DNA of 24,604 bases from Conidiobolus incongruus B7586 (lineage: Eukaryota > Entomophthoromycota > Entomophthoromycetes > Entomophthorales > Conidiobolaceae), in assembly GCA_000697335.1 (NCBI GenBank), contig JNEM01006302.1:1-24604 (forward strand), read 5' to 3'. Every line of letters starts with the position of its first letter. The stretch's first letter is position 1. Below are positions 1 through 10,871 of the stretch, in pieces. Position numbers and translations under genes: made by a program. The notes beneath the pieces were generated by a model. It had not been told where the DNA came from. It worked only from the letters and a program-made list of their open reading frames with translations, and searched no databases.

Positions 1-808
1 ATAATATAAATTTTAATATTGTAATTATTATTATTATTATTATTCAAATATACCAAAATTTTCATATTTAATGTTACTATTATTATAAAATTTTCCCAAA
101 TTTCATAAATTATTATATTTATATCTCTTTGAAAAGTTAATAATAAATAAAAATAATTAATATATTTTATTATTATATTCATGACCTTTTACATAAAAAT
201 AATATAGGATTAATCTTTAATTTTAATATCTATAATATATGTTTATTAATTATATTTTATAAATATTTCGGATTAAATATATTGGTTTATTTTTCTTGAT
301 TTAGTATTATTTGAAGTTAATAAAAAGGGAATAAAATTTTTTTTATCAATACTAATTTTTAGTTCATTAAATTAAAAATTTATTATGAATTAATATGTTT
401 TCTCTAAATAAAAATACTTTAGAGAAAAAATGTAGTAAAATAATCTTATTGATTTTATTGGATATCAATATAACATATCGGATATATTAGTGAAAAAAAT
501 TTTTTTTACTCTCATTACTGAAATTAATACTGCTTAGTATAATAAATTCATTATTCATTGGAATATGTATCAAACCTGTTAAAATTAATGGAGAAGTATA
601 TCAAAATGGAAATAAAAAAATTTAAAATTGGATCAAAAGAGGTTATGATATCATTTATAGTCATAAACTGTATTAATTTCAGTTCATCACCAAATATATC
701 TCACTTAAACTAATAAGTTCAATAATTGTTAAGGTTAGAAGCTAAATTATTTTAATTAATTATTATATAAAATGAAGAAATGATTTATTAATAAGTTAAA
801 TATTCAAA
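1..808. other. AT-rich intergenic DNA, no gene seen
   Basis: Very AT-rich sequence downstream of the first minus-strand gene. It begins with a short ATT microsatellite (24-44). Around 560-690 the + strand has a short protein-like but interrupted stretch with no start and no recognisable family. I see no convincing gene, RNA or mobile element here. Confidence 0.5.
24..44. repeat. ATT microsatellite, 7 units
   Basis: Seven uninterrupted ATT units. This is a simple repeat typical of the AT-rich intergenic DNA in this window. Confidence 0.9.
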
Positions 809-1384
809 TTAATAGAAGAAAGAAGCGATTAATCCCAAAGCTCCCAAAAAGGCGGATCCAGCAATCATATTGGCATTTCCACTTTGTGTAGTTGTTGAGG
901 TTTCACTACTAGATGTAGTGGATGTTGCACTTGTTTGAGATCCGGAGTGAGATTCCGAAGCAGTAGATGATTGAGATGGGGATGCAGTGGGAGTATTATC
1001 AGTAGAAGTGGGTTGAGGCTGATCAGATTGAGAGGTAGTAGGGGTTGGTTGATCGCCATTAGAAGTAGGAGAGCCACTTTGAGTAGCGGAATCACTGCCT
1101 TGAGAGGGAGATGGTTCGGGTGAAGCAGTTGGAACTGGAGTAGGAGCAACACCAGATGGGAATTGAGGTTCGATATATCCATCTTGGCCAGGTTTAAGAC
1201 CATTGACAATGTTATAAACATCATTTTTAGTAGCAAGATCCAATTGACAATAGTAACATTGCTCAGCATTTTGACCTAAACAGAATCCCAAACTTTGGCA
1301 GGCAGCTTGGACATTAGGATAATGTTCTTGAGCATTGATGAAAGAAAGAGAAATAGCGACAGTAGCGAGGTTGATTAATTGCAT
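809..1384 (-). CDS. Secreted four-Cys, Ser/Thr-rich GPI-anchored protein (paralogue 1)
   Basis: Predicted cell-surface or wall protein of 191 residues; the molecular role is unknown. I use the ATG at 1384 because it gives a typical secretion signal (about residues 1-18, ending FINA before Q19) matching both paralogues; the frame stays open further upstream but has no ATG there. A small head follows, with Cys29, Cys35, Cys43 and Cys46 (C-x5-C-x7-C-x2-C), an LGFC motif and a conserved LKPGQ at 63-67. Residues about 80-170 form a stalk rich in Ser, Thr, Pro and Gln with DQP-type repeats, likely O-glycosylated. The last ~20 residues are hydrophobic after a small-residue Ser-Gly-Asn site, as in GPI signals. 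It is head-to-head with paralogue 2, 3.1 kb away. A TATATAAG box lies about 80 nt before the ATG. The head is not CFEM (too few Cys) and is not one I can name. Confidence 0.85.
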   Translation of the reverse strand: MQLINLATVAISLSFINAQEHYPNVQAACQSLGFCLGQNAEQCYYCQLDLATKNDVYNIVNGLKPGQDGYIEPQFPSGVAPTPVPTASPEPSPSQGSDSATQSGSPTSNGDQPTPTTSQSDQPQPTSTDNTPTASPSQSSTASESHSGSQTSATSTTSSSETSTTTQSGNANMIAGSAFLGALGLIASFFY

Positions 1385-1461
1385 ATTCAAAATATTAAAA
1401 GAATGTAAATATATAAACACAATAAATAAAAATGTTGATCAAATCTGTTTACTATACTGTG

Positions 1462-1469
1462 CTTATATA
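1462..1469 (-). promoter_or_regulatory. TATA box of paralogue 1
   Basis: TATATAAG on the minus strand about 80 nt upstream of the ATG at 1384. Position and sequence match TATA-like boxes before four other genes here, which supports its use as a core promoter element. Confidence 0.55.
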
Positions 1470-1584
1470 CTTAAAATATGCTTGGCTGTCACTATGACAT
1501 AATGTGAAAGTATCCACGTAATCAAGATAATTGGGTGGTGAGGTTATGAGATAAGGAGCTCTGATTAAAGAATGGAGTGGGAAA

Positions 1585-1616
1585 TTACACTCAAATGAGT
1601 TGTAATTTTACACTCA
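1585..1616. repeat. Direct plus inverted short repeat upstream of paralogue 1
   Basis: TTACACTCA occurs twice (1585-1593 and 1608-1616). A near-complement, TGAGTTGTAA, lies between the copies (1596-1605). This sits about 200-230 nt upstream of the ATG of the minus-strand surface-protein gene, a plausible place for an activator site. The TGAGT core resembles bZIP half-sites, which is inference only. Confidence 0.4.
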
Positions 1617-1639
1617 TGCCATTATTTATGTTTCGGGTC

Positions 1640-4440
1640 TATTACTATCAATTTAGCAATAACTAAATTGGTTTTAATTATTGAACAAATGTTGTATTTG
1701 TTAGTAGCTAAAACATTTGAATGATATCATCAAATTCTTGGATTTTGGAATTTCCTCTTATCCATCCCGATTTATATTAAAGTGAAATTTTTAAAGATAT
1801 TAAAAAATTTTTATTTGTTATAAGATTATTTACCTTTAAATAGAAAATGTTGAGATAATTTGAAAATTTAATTTCCATTATCAATATTGACTCAAAATTT
1901 TAATATTTAACATCTTTGGGACGAATTGAGAGAGATAATTTATTTAATATTAATTATAAACCTAAAAACTATTAACGATAGATAAATATAATGAAACAGC
2001 ATTCATCACAATATCTTGGGGTTTACCTAATTTTTTATTATATTTTTGTTCAAAGTAATGAACTGATATATTTTGAATCTATTTGGTTAAATACAACTTT
2101 AGATGATTTCATTTTTAATTATAATTTTGTTGTGGAATATGGACTCAAATAAAGACATTATGTAATGATACCAATAACTAGGAATTCTTTACATTTTAAA
2201 AATTATTATTTATGCTAATAACAAGTAACTATTTTTATTTATGTAAAAGGAAATCTGTACTTTCATATATATATATCACATTCAAAATTCATCAAAATTT
2301 TAAAAATTTTCAATTCAAATACGAAATAATAATAATTATTATTATGATAGATAGAAATTCTTGAATATTTTATTCATTCTAATATGATATTAATATGAAA
2401 AATTATTATCTTCGACTATTACATTTCATTAGTTTTTTCTGACAAAATAAAAGAGTAAATATATTAATACTATTATGAATTGGTGTTTCTCAAATTTCAG
2501 TTCATGTCCCCTTTGGGGCTGTCAATGTTATTACTAGGAGATCACTGGAGCAATAAATCTATTGTCAATAGTGGTTGCAGAATATAAAATCGATTGGGTG
2601 ATTTTTTACTAGATAGTTTTAAGAAACACTTGTAAAATATTCGAGCTATTAATATATTTAATGTTAAAGTTAACAAAATTAATAGTATACATATAATATG
2701 CAATATAATATCAATGAATTAGAGCAAAGTATTATGCTATAACCAATTTATTATTATATACCTTATAATGTTGGATTAATGAAATAATATATTCAAATAT
2801 TTCAGAATTACTGAGACTGTATACTACAATATATATTATTCTAAAATTCATCTTAATTTTATATTTTTATAATTTTCAATTTTATTTATACTTAAATTAT
2901 TGATAGGCTTATTAAAACACACTATTAGACCTTTCTATTTACCTACAAATCTAAACTTTCGATCAAAATTTTCAATTTATAAAAATTAGAATATTTTGAT
3001 AAAAAGAATCAGTATTATAGTTCGACATTTCTTAATCAGAATATTAATTTTCAACATATTAATTAATGAAGGATATAACGATCTATCAATAAATGAATAT
3101 AAATTGAAATTATTAATTGCTAATGATATTTGATTACGATAAATATTTTTACTTTTCTATAACTGTTATTTGCATATTTTATAACTCAAATTTATTATTT
3201 TTATATTGGGATATTATTATACTTATACTATTATGAAATTGGTATTTAATAAATTTAAATTATATTGATATAAACTTAGCTGAACTTGTAAAAATTTTAA
3301 TTTTATAGCAATTAATTCAAAATAATAATTTTAATTTAAAAATTTTCAGTATATTCTTGTCTAATATAATTTTTATATTTTCACAATTACTCCTTTAATT
3401 GCAATTTTTTATTTTGTTCAATGGAATTAACATCATTTGTTTGAAATATAACAAATTATTTCCACAATTTTATAAAATCATAGAGTTACCTTTTTTATAA
3501 TAATTAACTGATAGTTCTGATATTGCTGCATTCAACTTTGTATATCAACTGATCTATTTATTAAATCTTCTATCCTTCTGTTATACTTGAAAGTATTTTA
3601 TTAAAATTTTATATAAAATTATTAAATTTAAAATATAATATCCATTTATCTTGATTAAAATATCGTGAGTGAAAGGCTTATAGAAAGGCTAATATCAAAT
3701 CTAAAACAATAATATAACTTTCCATCACTTTCAAATTATTCAATTCAAAAATCTTTGTTTTTCAATACTAAAATCGACTTATTTTATACGGCAATTTGAC
3801 ATAGTTAGGAAATTGCTTTGAGACGGAAGAATAGTGTTACATTAGTCAATAAACCCTCGATAATGACATATTTTAATTTTATATCATCAACAATGGTAAT
3901 AATAATAGATAAAAATATTTCAAAAATGCTATTATATTATTGGTTTTTTTAATAGAGCATACCAAGAAATAATATCAAATTGAACGGTAAATTAATTTAT
4001 CAAGAGTAACTTAAAAAGATGAATAATTGAAACTTAATTGAAAAATACCTTAGAATTTGAATAAATATACGATTTTGTTTATAAAATACAAAATGTCACT
4101 TTGAGAGTAATGATATAAGAATTATTCAATCGAGATTAGTTTAATCAAAGTTTCTGAATTCTGGTTTTTATTTGAATAATTTATGCAAATTTAAATTATT
4201 GGTTGAAAAATTTGATATAATAACTAAATTATAATTAAAAGGTGTTATTTAAAAATAACATTAATGAGCATATTCTATATTTTTAAACATATAGAATTAA
4301 TGTGCTTATGATAGAAAATTTTGCAACTATAACAAAGTTGATAATTTGTCAAATTTTCAACAATCGAATCATCTAAATCATTTTGATTTTGTCTGTAAAT
4401 AATAAAATGGCATGAATCAATTGAACTGACACTGTCTGAT
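1640..4440. other. Long AT-rich spacer between two divergent surface-protein genes
   Basis: About 2.8 kb with no supportable gene. A small GC-richer patch at about 2,490-2,620 has short open stretches on the + strand but no start, family or splice pattern I trust. A 9-bp inverted repeat (ATTCTATAT at 4272-4280 with ATATAGAAT at 4289-4297) lies about 235-260 nt before the next ATG. The rest is AT-rich and featureless by eye. Confidence 0.5.
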
Positions 4441-4460
4441 ATGCTAATTAACTCTACATC

Positions 4461-4468
4461 TATAAATA
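4461..4468 (+). promoter_or_regulatory. TATA box of paralogue 2
   Basis: TATAAATA, 69 nt upstream of the ATG at 4530. It is the same octamer seen before the NDUFA4-like gene and the sulfide:quinone oxidoreductase gene. Confidence 0.6.
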
Positions 4469-4529
4469 CTTCCTACTAATCCAAATATTATCTAGTTTCT
4501 TCTCAAAACTGCACCTTTGACATATTATT

Positions 4530-5132
4530 ATGAAATTTATTAACCAGTATCTTTCGACCCTACTATTTGCTTCCTTGGCCAATTGCCAAGCTCCAAACAT
4601 TCCAGAAGAGTGTAAGCGTTTGGGATTCTGTACAGGATTTGATACTCCAGAAGCTTGTAATGCATGCCAATTAAGTATTGCTATTAAGAACGTCCAATAC
4701 AACAGAGAAAAGAATTTACAGCCCGGAGATCCCAATCGCTATCCTGAGACTTTTAATCCAGCTGTTCCCAACTCAACCAGCAATGGTAATCCTAATCAGC
4801 CTTCACCTACAAGCAATAGTAATCCAAATCCACCACCTCCCACTTCAACCACTAACAGTAATGGCGGAAACCCTTCACCAACCAGTGCAGGTGAAGGCCA
4901 GACTTCTCAATCTGGAGAGAACACTCAAAGCACCGAAGCTTCTCCCACTACTATTAGCGGAGAGACCGCATCAGAAACAGGAAACGCAACTAATGACAAC
5001 TCATCAACAACCACTAGATCTACTACATCTTCAGGTTCCAGTTCAACCACAACTGAATCTTCAAGCTCAAGAGTATTTGTTTCAAAAGGCATTGTTAGCA
5101 TTTTAGCAGTTGCTATCGCTTCTGTTTTTTAG
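4530..5132 (+). CDS. Secreted four-Cys, Ser/Thr/Asn/Pro-rich GPI-anchored protein (paralogue 2)
   Basis: A 200-residue surface protein, paralogous to the genes at 809 and 8361. The signal peptide spans about residues 1-19 (cleavage near ANC-Q). The head has Cys28, Cys34, Cys43 and Cys46 (C-x5-C-x8-C-x2-C), LGFC as in paralogue 1, a shared CQL-x3-A-x-K-N stretch and LQPGD at 63-67. The stalk starts with Asn/Pro-rich imperfect repeats of the NPNxPxPTS kind (about residues 81-120) and continues Ser/Thr-rich. Sequons (NST, NAT, NSS) suggest N-glycosylation as well as O-mannosylation. The C-terminal ~18 residues are hydrophobic, preceded by a run of serines, fitting a GPI signal. It is an intron-less gene. 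Function is unknown; an adhesin or wall-structural role is inferred from architecture alone. Confidence 0.87.
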   Translation: MKFINQYLSTLLFASLANCQAPNIPEECKRLGFCTGFDTPEACNACQLSIAIKNVQYNREKNLQPGDPNRYPETFNPAVPNSTSNGNPNQPSPTSNSNPNPPPPTSTTNSNGGNPSPTSAGEGQTSQSGENTQSTEASPTTISGETASETGNATNDNSSTTTRSTTSSGSSSTTTESSSSRVFVSKGIVSILAVAIASVF

Positions 5133-5193
5133 ATAATTTTTAATTAAGATATAATTCAATCATTAATTATATTATATACATTATTATTAATAA

Positions 5194-5213
5194 AATAATA
5201 ATAATAATAATAA
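5194..5213. repeat. AAT microsatellite
   Basis: Six uninterrupted AAT units about 60 nt downstream of the stop codon of paralogue 2. Confidence 0.85.
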
Positions 5214-5575
5214 CTATTATCAGCTAAAATAGATTATAATCTATTCCGGTTCGATCATTAAAAATTCTAATATTTATTTCATGAGGTATATAATGAAAAT
5301 AATTTTAAAATAATATATTATTTAATAATAATTAATAAATATTTTGAAATAATTTTTTTTAAAAAAAATTATATTAATATTTGATATTCAAATTTTAAAA
5401 TATATTAATTGTAGTAAATTTTAATTTCTAATTTTTAAATAATTAAGTATGCCCTCAATAATTACAATATCTTTAATTTGACCAAGATATTAAAATGATT
5501 ATTAATTTAATTTAGTAATAAATTATTTTTATTTTTATTTTTATTTTATATAATTATATTTTAATTTGATATTAA

Positions 5576-5600
5576 TTAAATTAAATTAAATTAAATTAAA
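5576..5600. repeat. TTAAA pentamer repeat, 5 units
   Basis: Five exact tandem TTAAA units. They follow an imperfect TTTTTA repeat tract at about 5,523-5,548. Confidence 0.85.
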
Positions 5601-7850
5601 TGATATACTTTTTTAATGCTATAATTATTAATATAACTATAGTTATAAATAGAAAAATGAAATAATTAATTTGTGTTTAATATAAAGTATAGAATTATAA
5701 AGTTTTTTAAAATTGTGGTATTAATTAATTTTTAATTATGGTATTTTCTAAACTGCAACAGTAATAGCTAATTTTTAATATTATGTATTTTGTAATATAT
5801 ATTTTTAATATTATTACTGTCATAGTGAGAATTAATTAGATTAGAACTCATTCAATTCATGGCTCTACTTATATTAAATTAATCGATCATCAGCTTTCAA
5901 ATCTAATAACGTTTTATTCAGAGCTTCAAATGAAATCATGGAGAAATCAAAGACAATTTAGTAGCATCAACATAATATTAAACTTTAAAACATCGTAAAC
6001 AGCATTTGATTATTTAGAAAATCAGCAACTTATTCATTTCAAATGTTAAAAACAGCCGAAATTTCCATTAATGGGGAGAGCTTTCTTTTGAATTTTATTA
6101 ATCATTATCCCGGATATTAACAATTTAACTAGTGATAATATTAAAGTTCGAGCTAAAAATTTGTAATTATTTTTCATTTTGATCAATTTTTTAAAGTATT
6201 AATTGGCTAATTGTATATCTTCAAACCCAAGTATTAAACTTGTTCGTCACCATAGAATTACTGCTCTTATATATGAAAGTGTACTTGAACAATAAATTTC
6301 AAAAATTAACAATAAATTCTAAAATTATTTCTGGGAAATATACCATTTTAACAAACCTACTCTATATTATAATTAATAGATTAATTACTCAAAATTGATA
6401 ATTAATGTAAATTATTAATATAAATTAATGAAATTATTTTTATTCTTAAAATTAAGTGACAAAACATTTTAGAGAATAATATCACTGGATCTAATTGATT
6501 GAAATTAATTATTATTGGCCAAACTGGATACCATTATTGTTTTTATCATAAAAATCTAAAAATTTATGGTTTTAAATATAGCACCAGCAGGAAGACTAGG
6601 ATAGCCCTAATTATTTTTTTACTAAAGGTTAGATTATTTTAAATATGAAATTAATGGCCGAAAAGTTATTCTTTTAACTATCAATTATGGTGGCTATATG
6701 TCAAGAGTTAAAGGACTAACTAAAATATTGACAATATCAATATACACTTTTTACCTAAAAGCACCACATTCAAGTTACAATCATTAGTTGTAGCAGTAAT
6801 AAAATGCTTTAAAATACATTATCAAAGCTATTTTAATAGCTGACTGTTGGAAATATTACTATTACAATTTCCGAATCTGATGCATTACTCATTCCTAACC
6901 TCAATCAAATGTCAACTTAGTCTTGGAAAAAATTATTACAGTTTAAGACACTTTGAATTATTTTAAGCATTGTGTCTATTTAGCCAAAGAAGATTATGAT
7001 CATAATATTACAGTTTCAAAGAGTATTATGAATGAAAGTTTTATGAGTTTCAATTAATTTCTTACTTCAGATATTTGATATCAAACTTCAATTGCCATCG
7101 ATTCAGACGATATATCATATTAACAATAAAATATTCAATATCCATTATATGGTTAGTTTTATAAATATTATATATTTAATATTTTATAAATTGCTTTCAT
7201 ATTAAATGGTTCTATATATTTTTACAAATTAATTTAAATATTTTAATCTTATAATTAATATTATATTATATTATATTATCCATTTCAACAATTATTAAAC
7301 ATTCATAAAATAGTTGACTTGGGTAAATTCATAAAATCATTGATTGTATCATTAAAATTATATTTCCTAATTAATACAATGTTAATTATCAATATGTTAA
7401 TAAAAATTATTTAAGTATTAATTATTTTTTATTGGATTGACTTGCAATTATAGAGGGGACACTCAATCACTATAACATTCATAATGATATTAAAATTTTC
7501 TTTTGTTGAAATTATACTTAAATAGTAAAATTTTATAATAACTGAATTAATAAAATTATTACTTAATAATTTTTAAATTAAATTTTGATTCATTATAAAA
7601 ATTTTTTAATAAAATATATAGTAAATAAATTTATATATTAAAAATATTAATTAATTCAATTTAATTTTATTAATGATTAATAATAATATTATTGAAGATT
7701 AACTAAAATATTATAATATATAATTTTATAAAATTATAATAGATAATCTTATATTGATTTTTGAATTTTATTATTTTGAAAATTCAAATTAATATTAATA
7801 TTATCAAATTTGAGTCAATTTAGTTTCAAAATAAAAAATTTATTATACAA

Positions 7851-7870
7851 ATATATATATATATATATAT
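7851..7870. repeat. AT dinucleotide repeat
   Basis: Ten uninterrupted AT units in intergenic DNA. Confidence 0.9.
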
Positions 7871-8360
7871 GAAACTTCGAGAGAAACTGTGAAGGGAATT
7901 TTATTAAAAATAGTTTCTAAATGAAACTTAAAAATTTATCAAATTATATCAGGATTACTAGTATTTCTCTCTTTTTAATATTTATTAGTATTAAAATTAA
8001 ATTATAAATAAATTTAAAAGAATTCAATAATTATATAATATTATTCAATATGTGTAAGTTTTAGTAACTAATAATTATTAAATTCCAAATCCATATGCAT
8101 TGATAAATTTGCAATTTCATATTTAAAATTCGAAAATATATAAATGAAAATTTGTCTAGGGAATATATAATAAATATATCTATGTACCTTAAATTGAATT
8201 TTATTACAATTTCAAATTAGAATTTAACTTTGTAATTATCTAATAACAAATCGATTATTGAATACAATACTAGATTGATAGCAATTTTATTGATAGTAGT
8301 AACAATGTCAAATATTAATAGCATAAATACAAATTATTACAATGACCTAATAATTTTAAT

Positions 8361-9101
8361 TCATATATTCATTCCTAACGTAATAAATAAGATTACCGAT
8401 GTAATGATACAAGTGTTGGAAAATTTGGCAGATTGGCTACGATGAGAGGCTGATGTGGATGTCTCTGTGGATGTTGAATTCCCGTCGGAGGCTGATGCTG
8501 ATGTAGGAAGTGCTAGTTCAGCCGAGGCTGTGGAACTGTCAGTCTTGGAGCCGCTAACTGCAGATGGTTTAGAGCTATCTGATGGCGTACTTGCTTTAGA
8601 TGTTGCTACTTCACTCTGTAAGGGGGCAGGTCCTGAAACTGATGATACTGTGGGCGCAGATATAGCTGAAGAAGAACGCGCTAAAGCTGGTGAAGCAGGC
8701 TGTGTTACAAGTGCTAAAACTGCACGAGTTGGTGCAGTAGATGGAGTAGAGGAAACTGGTGCTACAGGCGCAGCCGAAGAAGTGGCGACTTGTGTTGTAG
8801 TAGCACTAACAATGGCTTGTGGGTTAACTGCTGCTGCAGTAGACGATGTGGGTGCGGGCAATGCTTTTGTGGCTACACTGGTAGGTAACCAATCTTTATC
8901 GCCTGGCTTCAATCCCTTTGCTTCGTTAGCCATACGATTAAAAGCGCTCAATTCTTTGAGACAATCATTACAATCTTGAGTATATTGAGCATGATTATTG
9001 TTACAACGACCTAGATCTGTACACGATTTCATTATATCTTGAAATTGAGAAGCAATTGAATTGCTTTGAATTAAATACAGTGCTACTACCAATAATTTCA
9101 T
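8361..9101 (-). CDS. Secreted four-Cys, Ala/Ser/Thr-rich GPI-anchored protein (paralogue 3)
   Basis: A 246-residue surface protein and the most diverged of the three paralogues. The start is the ATG at 9101 (MKLLVVALYLIQ); the frame continues upstream but offers no ATG. The signal peptide ends near residue 18 (SIAS-Q). Head cysteines are 27, 33, 44 and 47 (C-x5-C-x10-C-x2-C); Leu-Gly precedes Cys33, with Arg where the others have Phe. GLKPGD occupies 63-68. The stalk (about 75-220) is Ala/Ser/Thr/Pro-rich rather than Gln- or Asn-rich, so the gene is much more GC-rich than its siblings, and its antisense strand carries a long fortuitous open frame. An NST sequon lies near the stalk end. A hydrophobic C-terminus (about 228-246) fits a GPI signal. 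Function unknown. Confidence 0.83.
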   Translation of the reverse strand: MKLLVVALYLIQSNSIASQFQDIMKSCTDLGRCNNNHAQYTQDCNDCLKELSAFNRMANEAKGLKPGDKDWLPTSVATKALPAPTSSTAAAVNPQAIVSATTTQVATSSAAPVAPVSSTPSTAPTRAVLALVTQPASPALARSSSAISAPTVSSVSGPAPLQSEVATSKASTPSDSSKPSAVSGSKTDSSTASAELALPTSASASDGNSTSTETSTSASHRSQSAKFSNTCIITSVILFITLGMNI

Positions 9102-9170
9102 TTTATCAGAGAATATGTACAATTAAAGTTATTGAAGTATAAAAAGTGGCCGTTTTCTCAATGCAATATG

Positions 9171-9179
9171 TTATTTATA
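9171..9179 (-). promoter_or_regulatory. TATA box of paralogue 3
   Basis: TATAAATAA on the minus strand, about 70-78 nt upstream of the ATG at 9101. Spacing is the same as for the other surface-protein genes. Confidence 0.6.
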
Positions 9180-10779
9180 CTAACAATCTTAAACTATGGA
9201 TATAAATCTATTACTTAGCCCATCTGAGCCATCAAAATATACCAACAATCCGAATAATAATTCAAACTTCAAGAATTGGCGATCGCAAATGTTTTAATTC
9301 GCCATAACTTTAGTTTGATTGTATTGTAATCGTAATATCCAAAGTCATTAATTTGATTGGATTCAGAAAGTTAAGCCAACTCTTAATTCGAGTTTCAAAT
9401 TGAATCAAATTCAGTTACTCAATATTCAGCCATAAAATTTACTATATGATAATTATCAGCTATTAAATTTATATAAAGTAACTATTTTATGTAAGTAATA
9501 TAATCAAAAAAACTATATATATATATATCCTATTTACAATGCTATCGTTATTAAAGGTTATTATCAACCAAGAATATGATAAAATTTTAATGGATATTCC
9601 AATATTTGAATATAAAATTTCAAAAACAGATTATTAGAACTTTTGGAATTAACATTCTAAAACTATATAAATATAATTATCAATCAAAATAGATAAAAAG
9701 ATATATTATATATTAAAATTCGAAACAATCTAAAGATTTAATACATTATAATTCAAATTATATATTTTTCTTCCGATATAATAATATTTAATAATAATAT
9801 GTAAATCTTTTAAGCACTATAAAGTACTCAACAAAAAATATTAATTATTTTAATTTTGATATTAATTTTAAATTTATTACACAAATTATATAAAAGATAA
9901 TTTGTCATAATATAATATAAATCATTTATAATAAAAGTATATTCCTTAATTTTATAATTTTATAAAATTATTTATTTTTGTTATAATTGTTATATTTCAG
10001 AATTAATTACCCACCTAAATTTGATAGTTAAACTAATCCTATTTCTATTTCAAGTTGTCTTTGTGATGTATAATTAAAGGATATTCTTTATTCTCTTTGT
10101 TAGATATATCATTCACTGAATCAACTATTTAAACTCTAAAAGCGATAAAGATAGGAAAAAAGTTTTTCTGGATATTCTGCTACAATGTCTCAACAGTAAG
10201 TTTTCAAGACATACAGTCCCAATATGTTAAAGAGCAAGATAAATAAATAATTTACTAAAACATATTACAAATACTTTTCTAATAACAACCTTTAATTATA
10301 AAACTTATTGTGAAATACCACATAATATTTGTATTTATTGAAATTTGCTAGCTATAGAATATTGTGTGATCAATTAAATTGATATATTTTTTAAGTTTGA
10401 TTAAAATTTATTTTTATAATTTTTGTTATATACATCATTCAGAATTATGATTTAGAATTTAGTGTTAACTAATTTAAAAATAAATTTAAAATTTTATTTT
10501 AATTAATTTATTAATTCTTTTAATTATTAATATTTTTTTAATTTAATAATATTGAGAAATCTAATAAATTTAATAATTGTAAAAATAAATATAAAATTAT
10601 TAAATTTGAATAATTTGAGATATAAAATATTAGATATTTAATAAGAATAGAAGTGAGAATTTTTTATAAAACATTTAATAGAAAAAAATTAAGTATATAT
10701 TATTTGATGTTTGAAAGTAAAACAATTTGAATTGAAATTAAAATATTTGATCATAGTATTTGGAAAAAACTGAAAGTGG
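9180..10779. other. AT-rich intergenic DNA upstream of paralogue 3 and the tRNA gene
   Basis: No gene is supported here. The first ~200 bases, at about 9,200-9,400, are less AT-rich and are probably promoter-proximal sequence of paralogue 3. An alternating TA tract lies at 9514-9528. A short GC-richer patch at about 10,020-10,230 has no frame worth calling. Confidence 0.5.
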
Positions 10780-10853
10780 GATCTCGTGGTGTAGTTGGTT
10801 ATCACGTCTGTCTAACACACAGACGGTCCTCAGTTCGAATCTGAGCGAGATCA
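10780..10853 (+). tRNA. tRNA-Val (anticodon AAC)
   Basis: A complete, intron-less 74-nt tRNA that decodes valine codons. The acceptor stem GATCTCG pairs fully with CGAGATC (10846-10852), followed by discriminator A. The anticodon stem TCTGT/ACAGA (10807-10811 and 10819-10823) closes the loop CTAACAC, with AAC at 10814-10816. The T-arm CTCAG/CTGAG closes loop TTCGAAT (10834-10840), the internal B box. The D-arm carries the GTTGG element. CCA is not encoded, as expected for a nuclear gene. A T5 run at 10867-10871 can terminate RNA polymerase III. Confidence 0.97.
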
Positions 10854-10871
10854 AATTTGATGATAGTTTTT

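Larger units (their letters stand above)
5133..8360. other. AT-rich spacer with an eroded, slightly GC-richer core (about 5,820-7,150)
   Basis: It lies between the convergent paralogues 2 and 3. Simple repeats are present at 5194-5213 (AAT), 5576-5600 (TTAAA, five units) and 7851-7870 (AT). The stretch at about 5,820-7,150 is less AT-rich than its flanks and gives short protein-like runs in several frames on the + strand, all interrupted. This is consistent with a long-dead gene, but I cannot name a family and may be reading noise. A 20-bp perfect AT palindrome lies at 7719-7738. Confidence 0.4.

Noticed and set aside
865-1269. Second minus-strand frame inside paralogue 1, Leu/Pro-rich
   Set aside because: Out-of-frame shadow of the Ser/Thr/Pro repeats. 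The main frame has a signal peptide, conserved cysteines and a GPI tail; this one has only repetitive Leu/Pro.
4460-5106. Overlapping frames in paralogue 2 (minus 4460-4735, plus 4678-5106)
   Set aside because: Shadows of the secreted-protein frame, without conserved features.
7719-7738. 20-nt perfect AT palindrome
   Set aside because: Long AT-only palindromes are expected by chance in DNA this AT-rich; a similar one occurs near 9,950.
8455-8979. Long open frame on the + strand (174 codons)
   Set aside because: It is the antisense of the Ala/Ser/Thr-rich stalk of paralogue 3. Its Val/Glu/Ala/Asp-rich product is a mirror of the low-complexity GCN/ACN/TCN codons, and it has no signal, start context or family.
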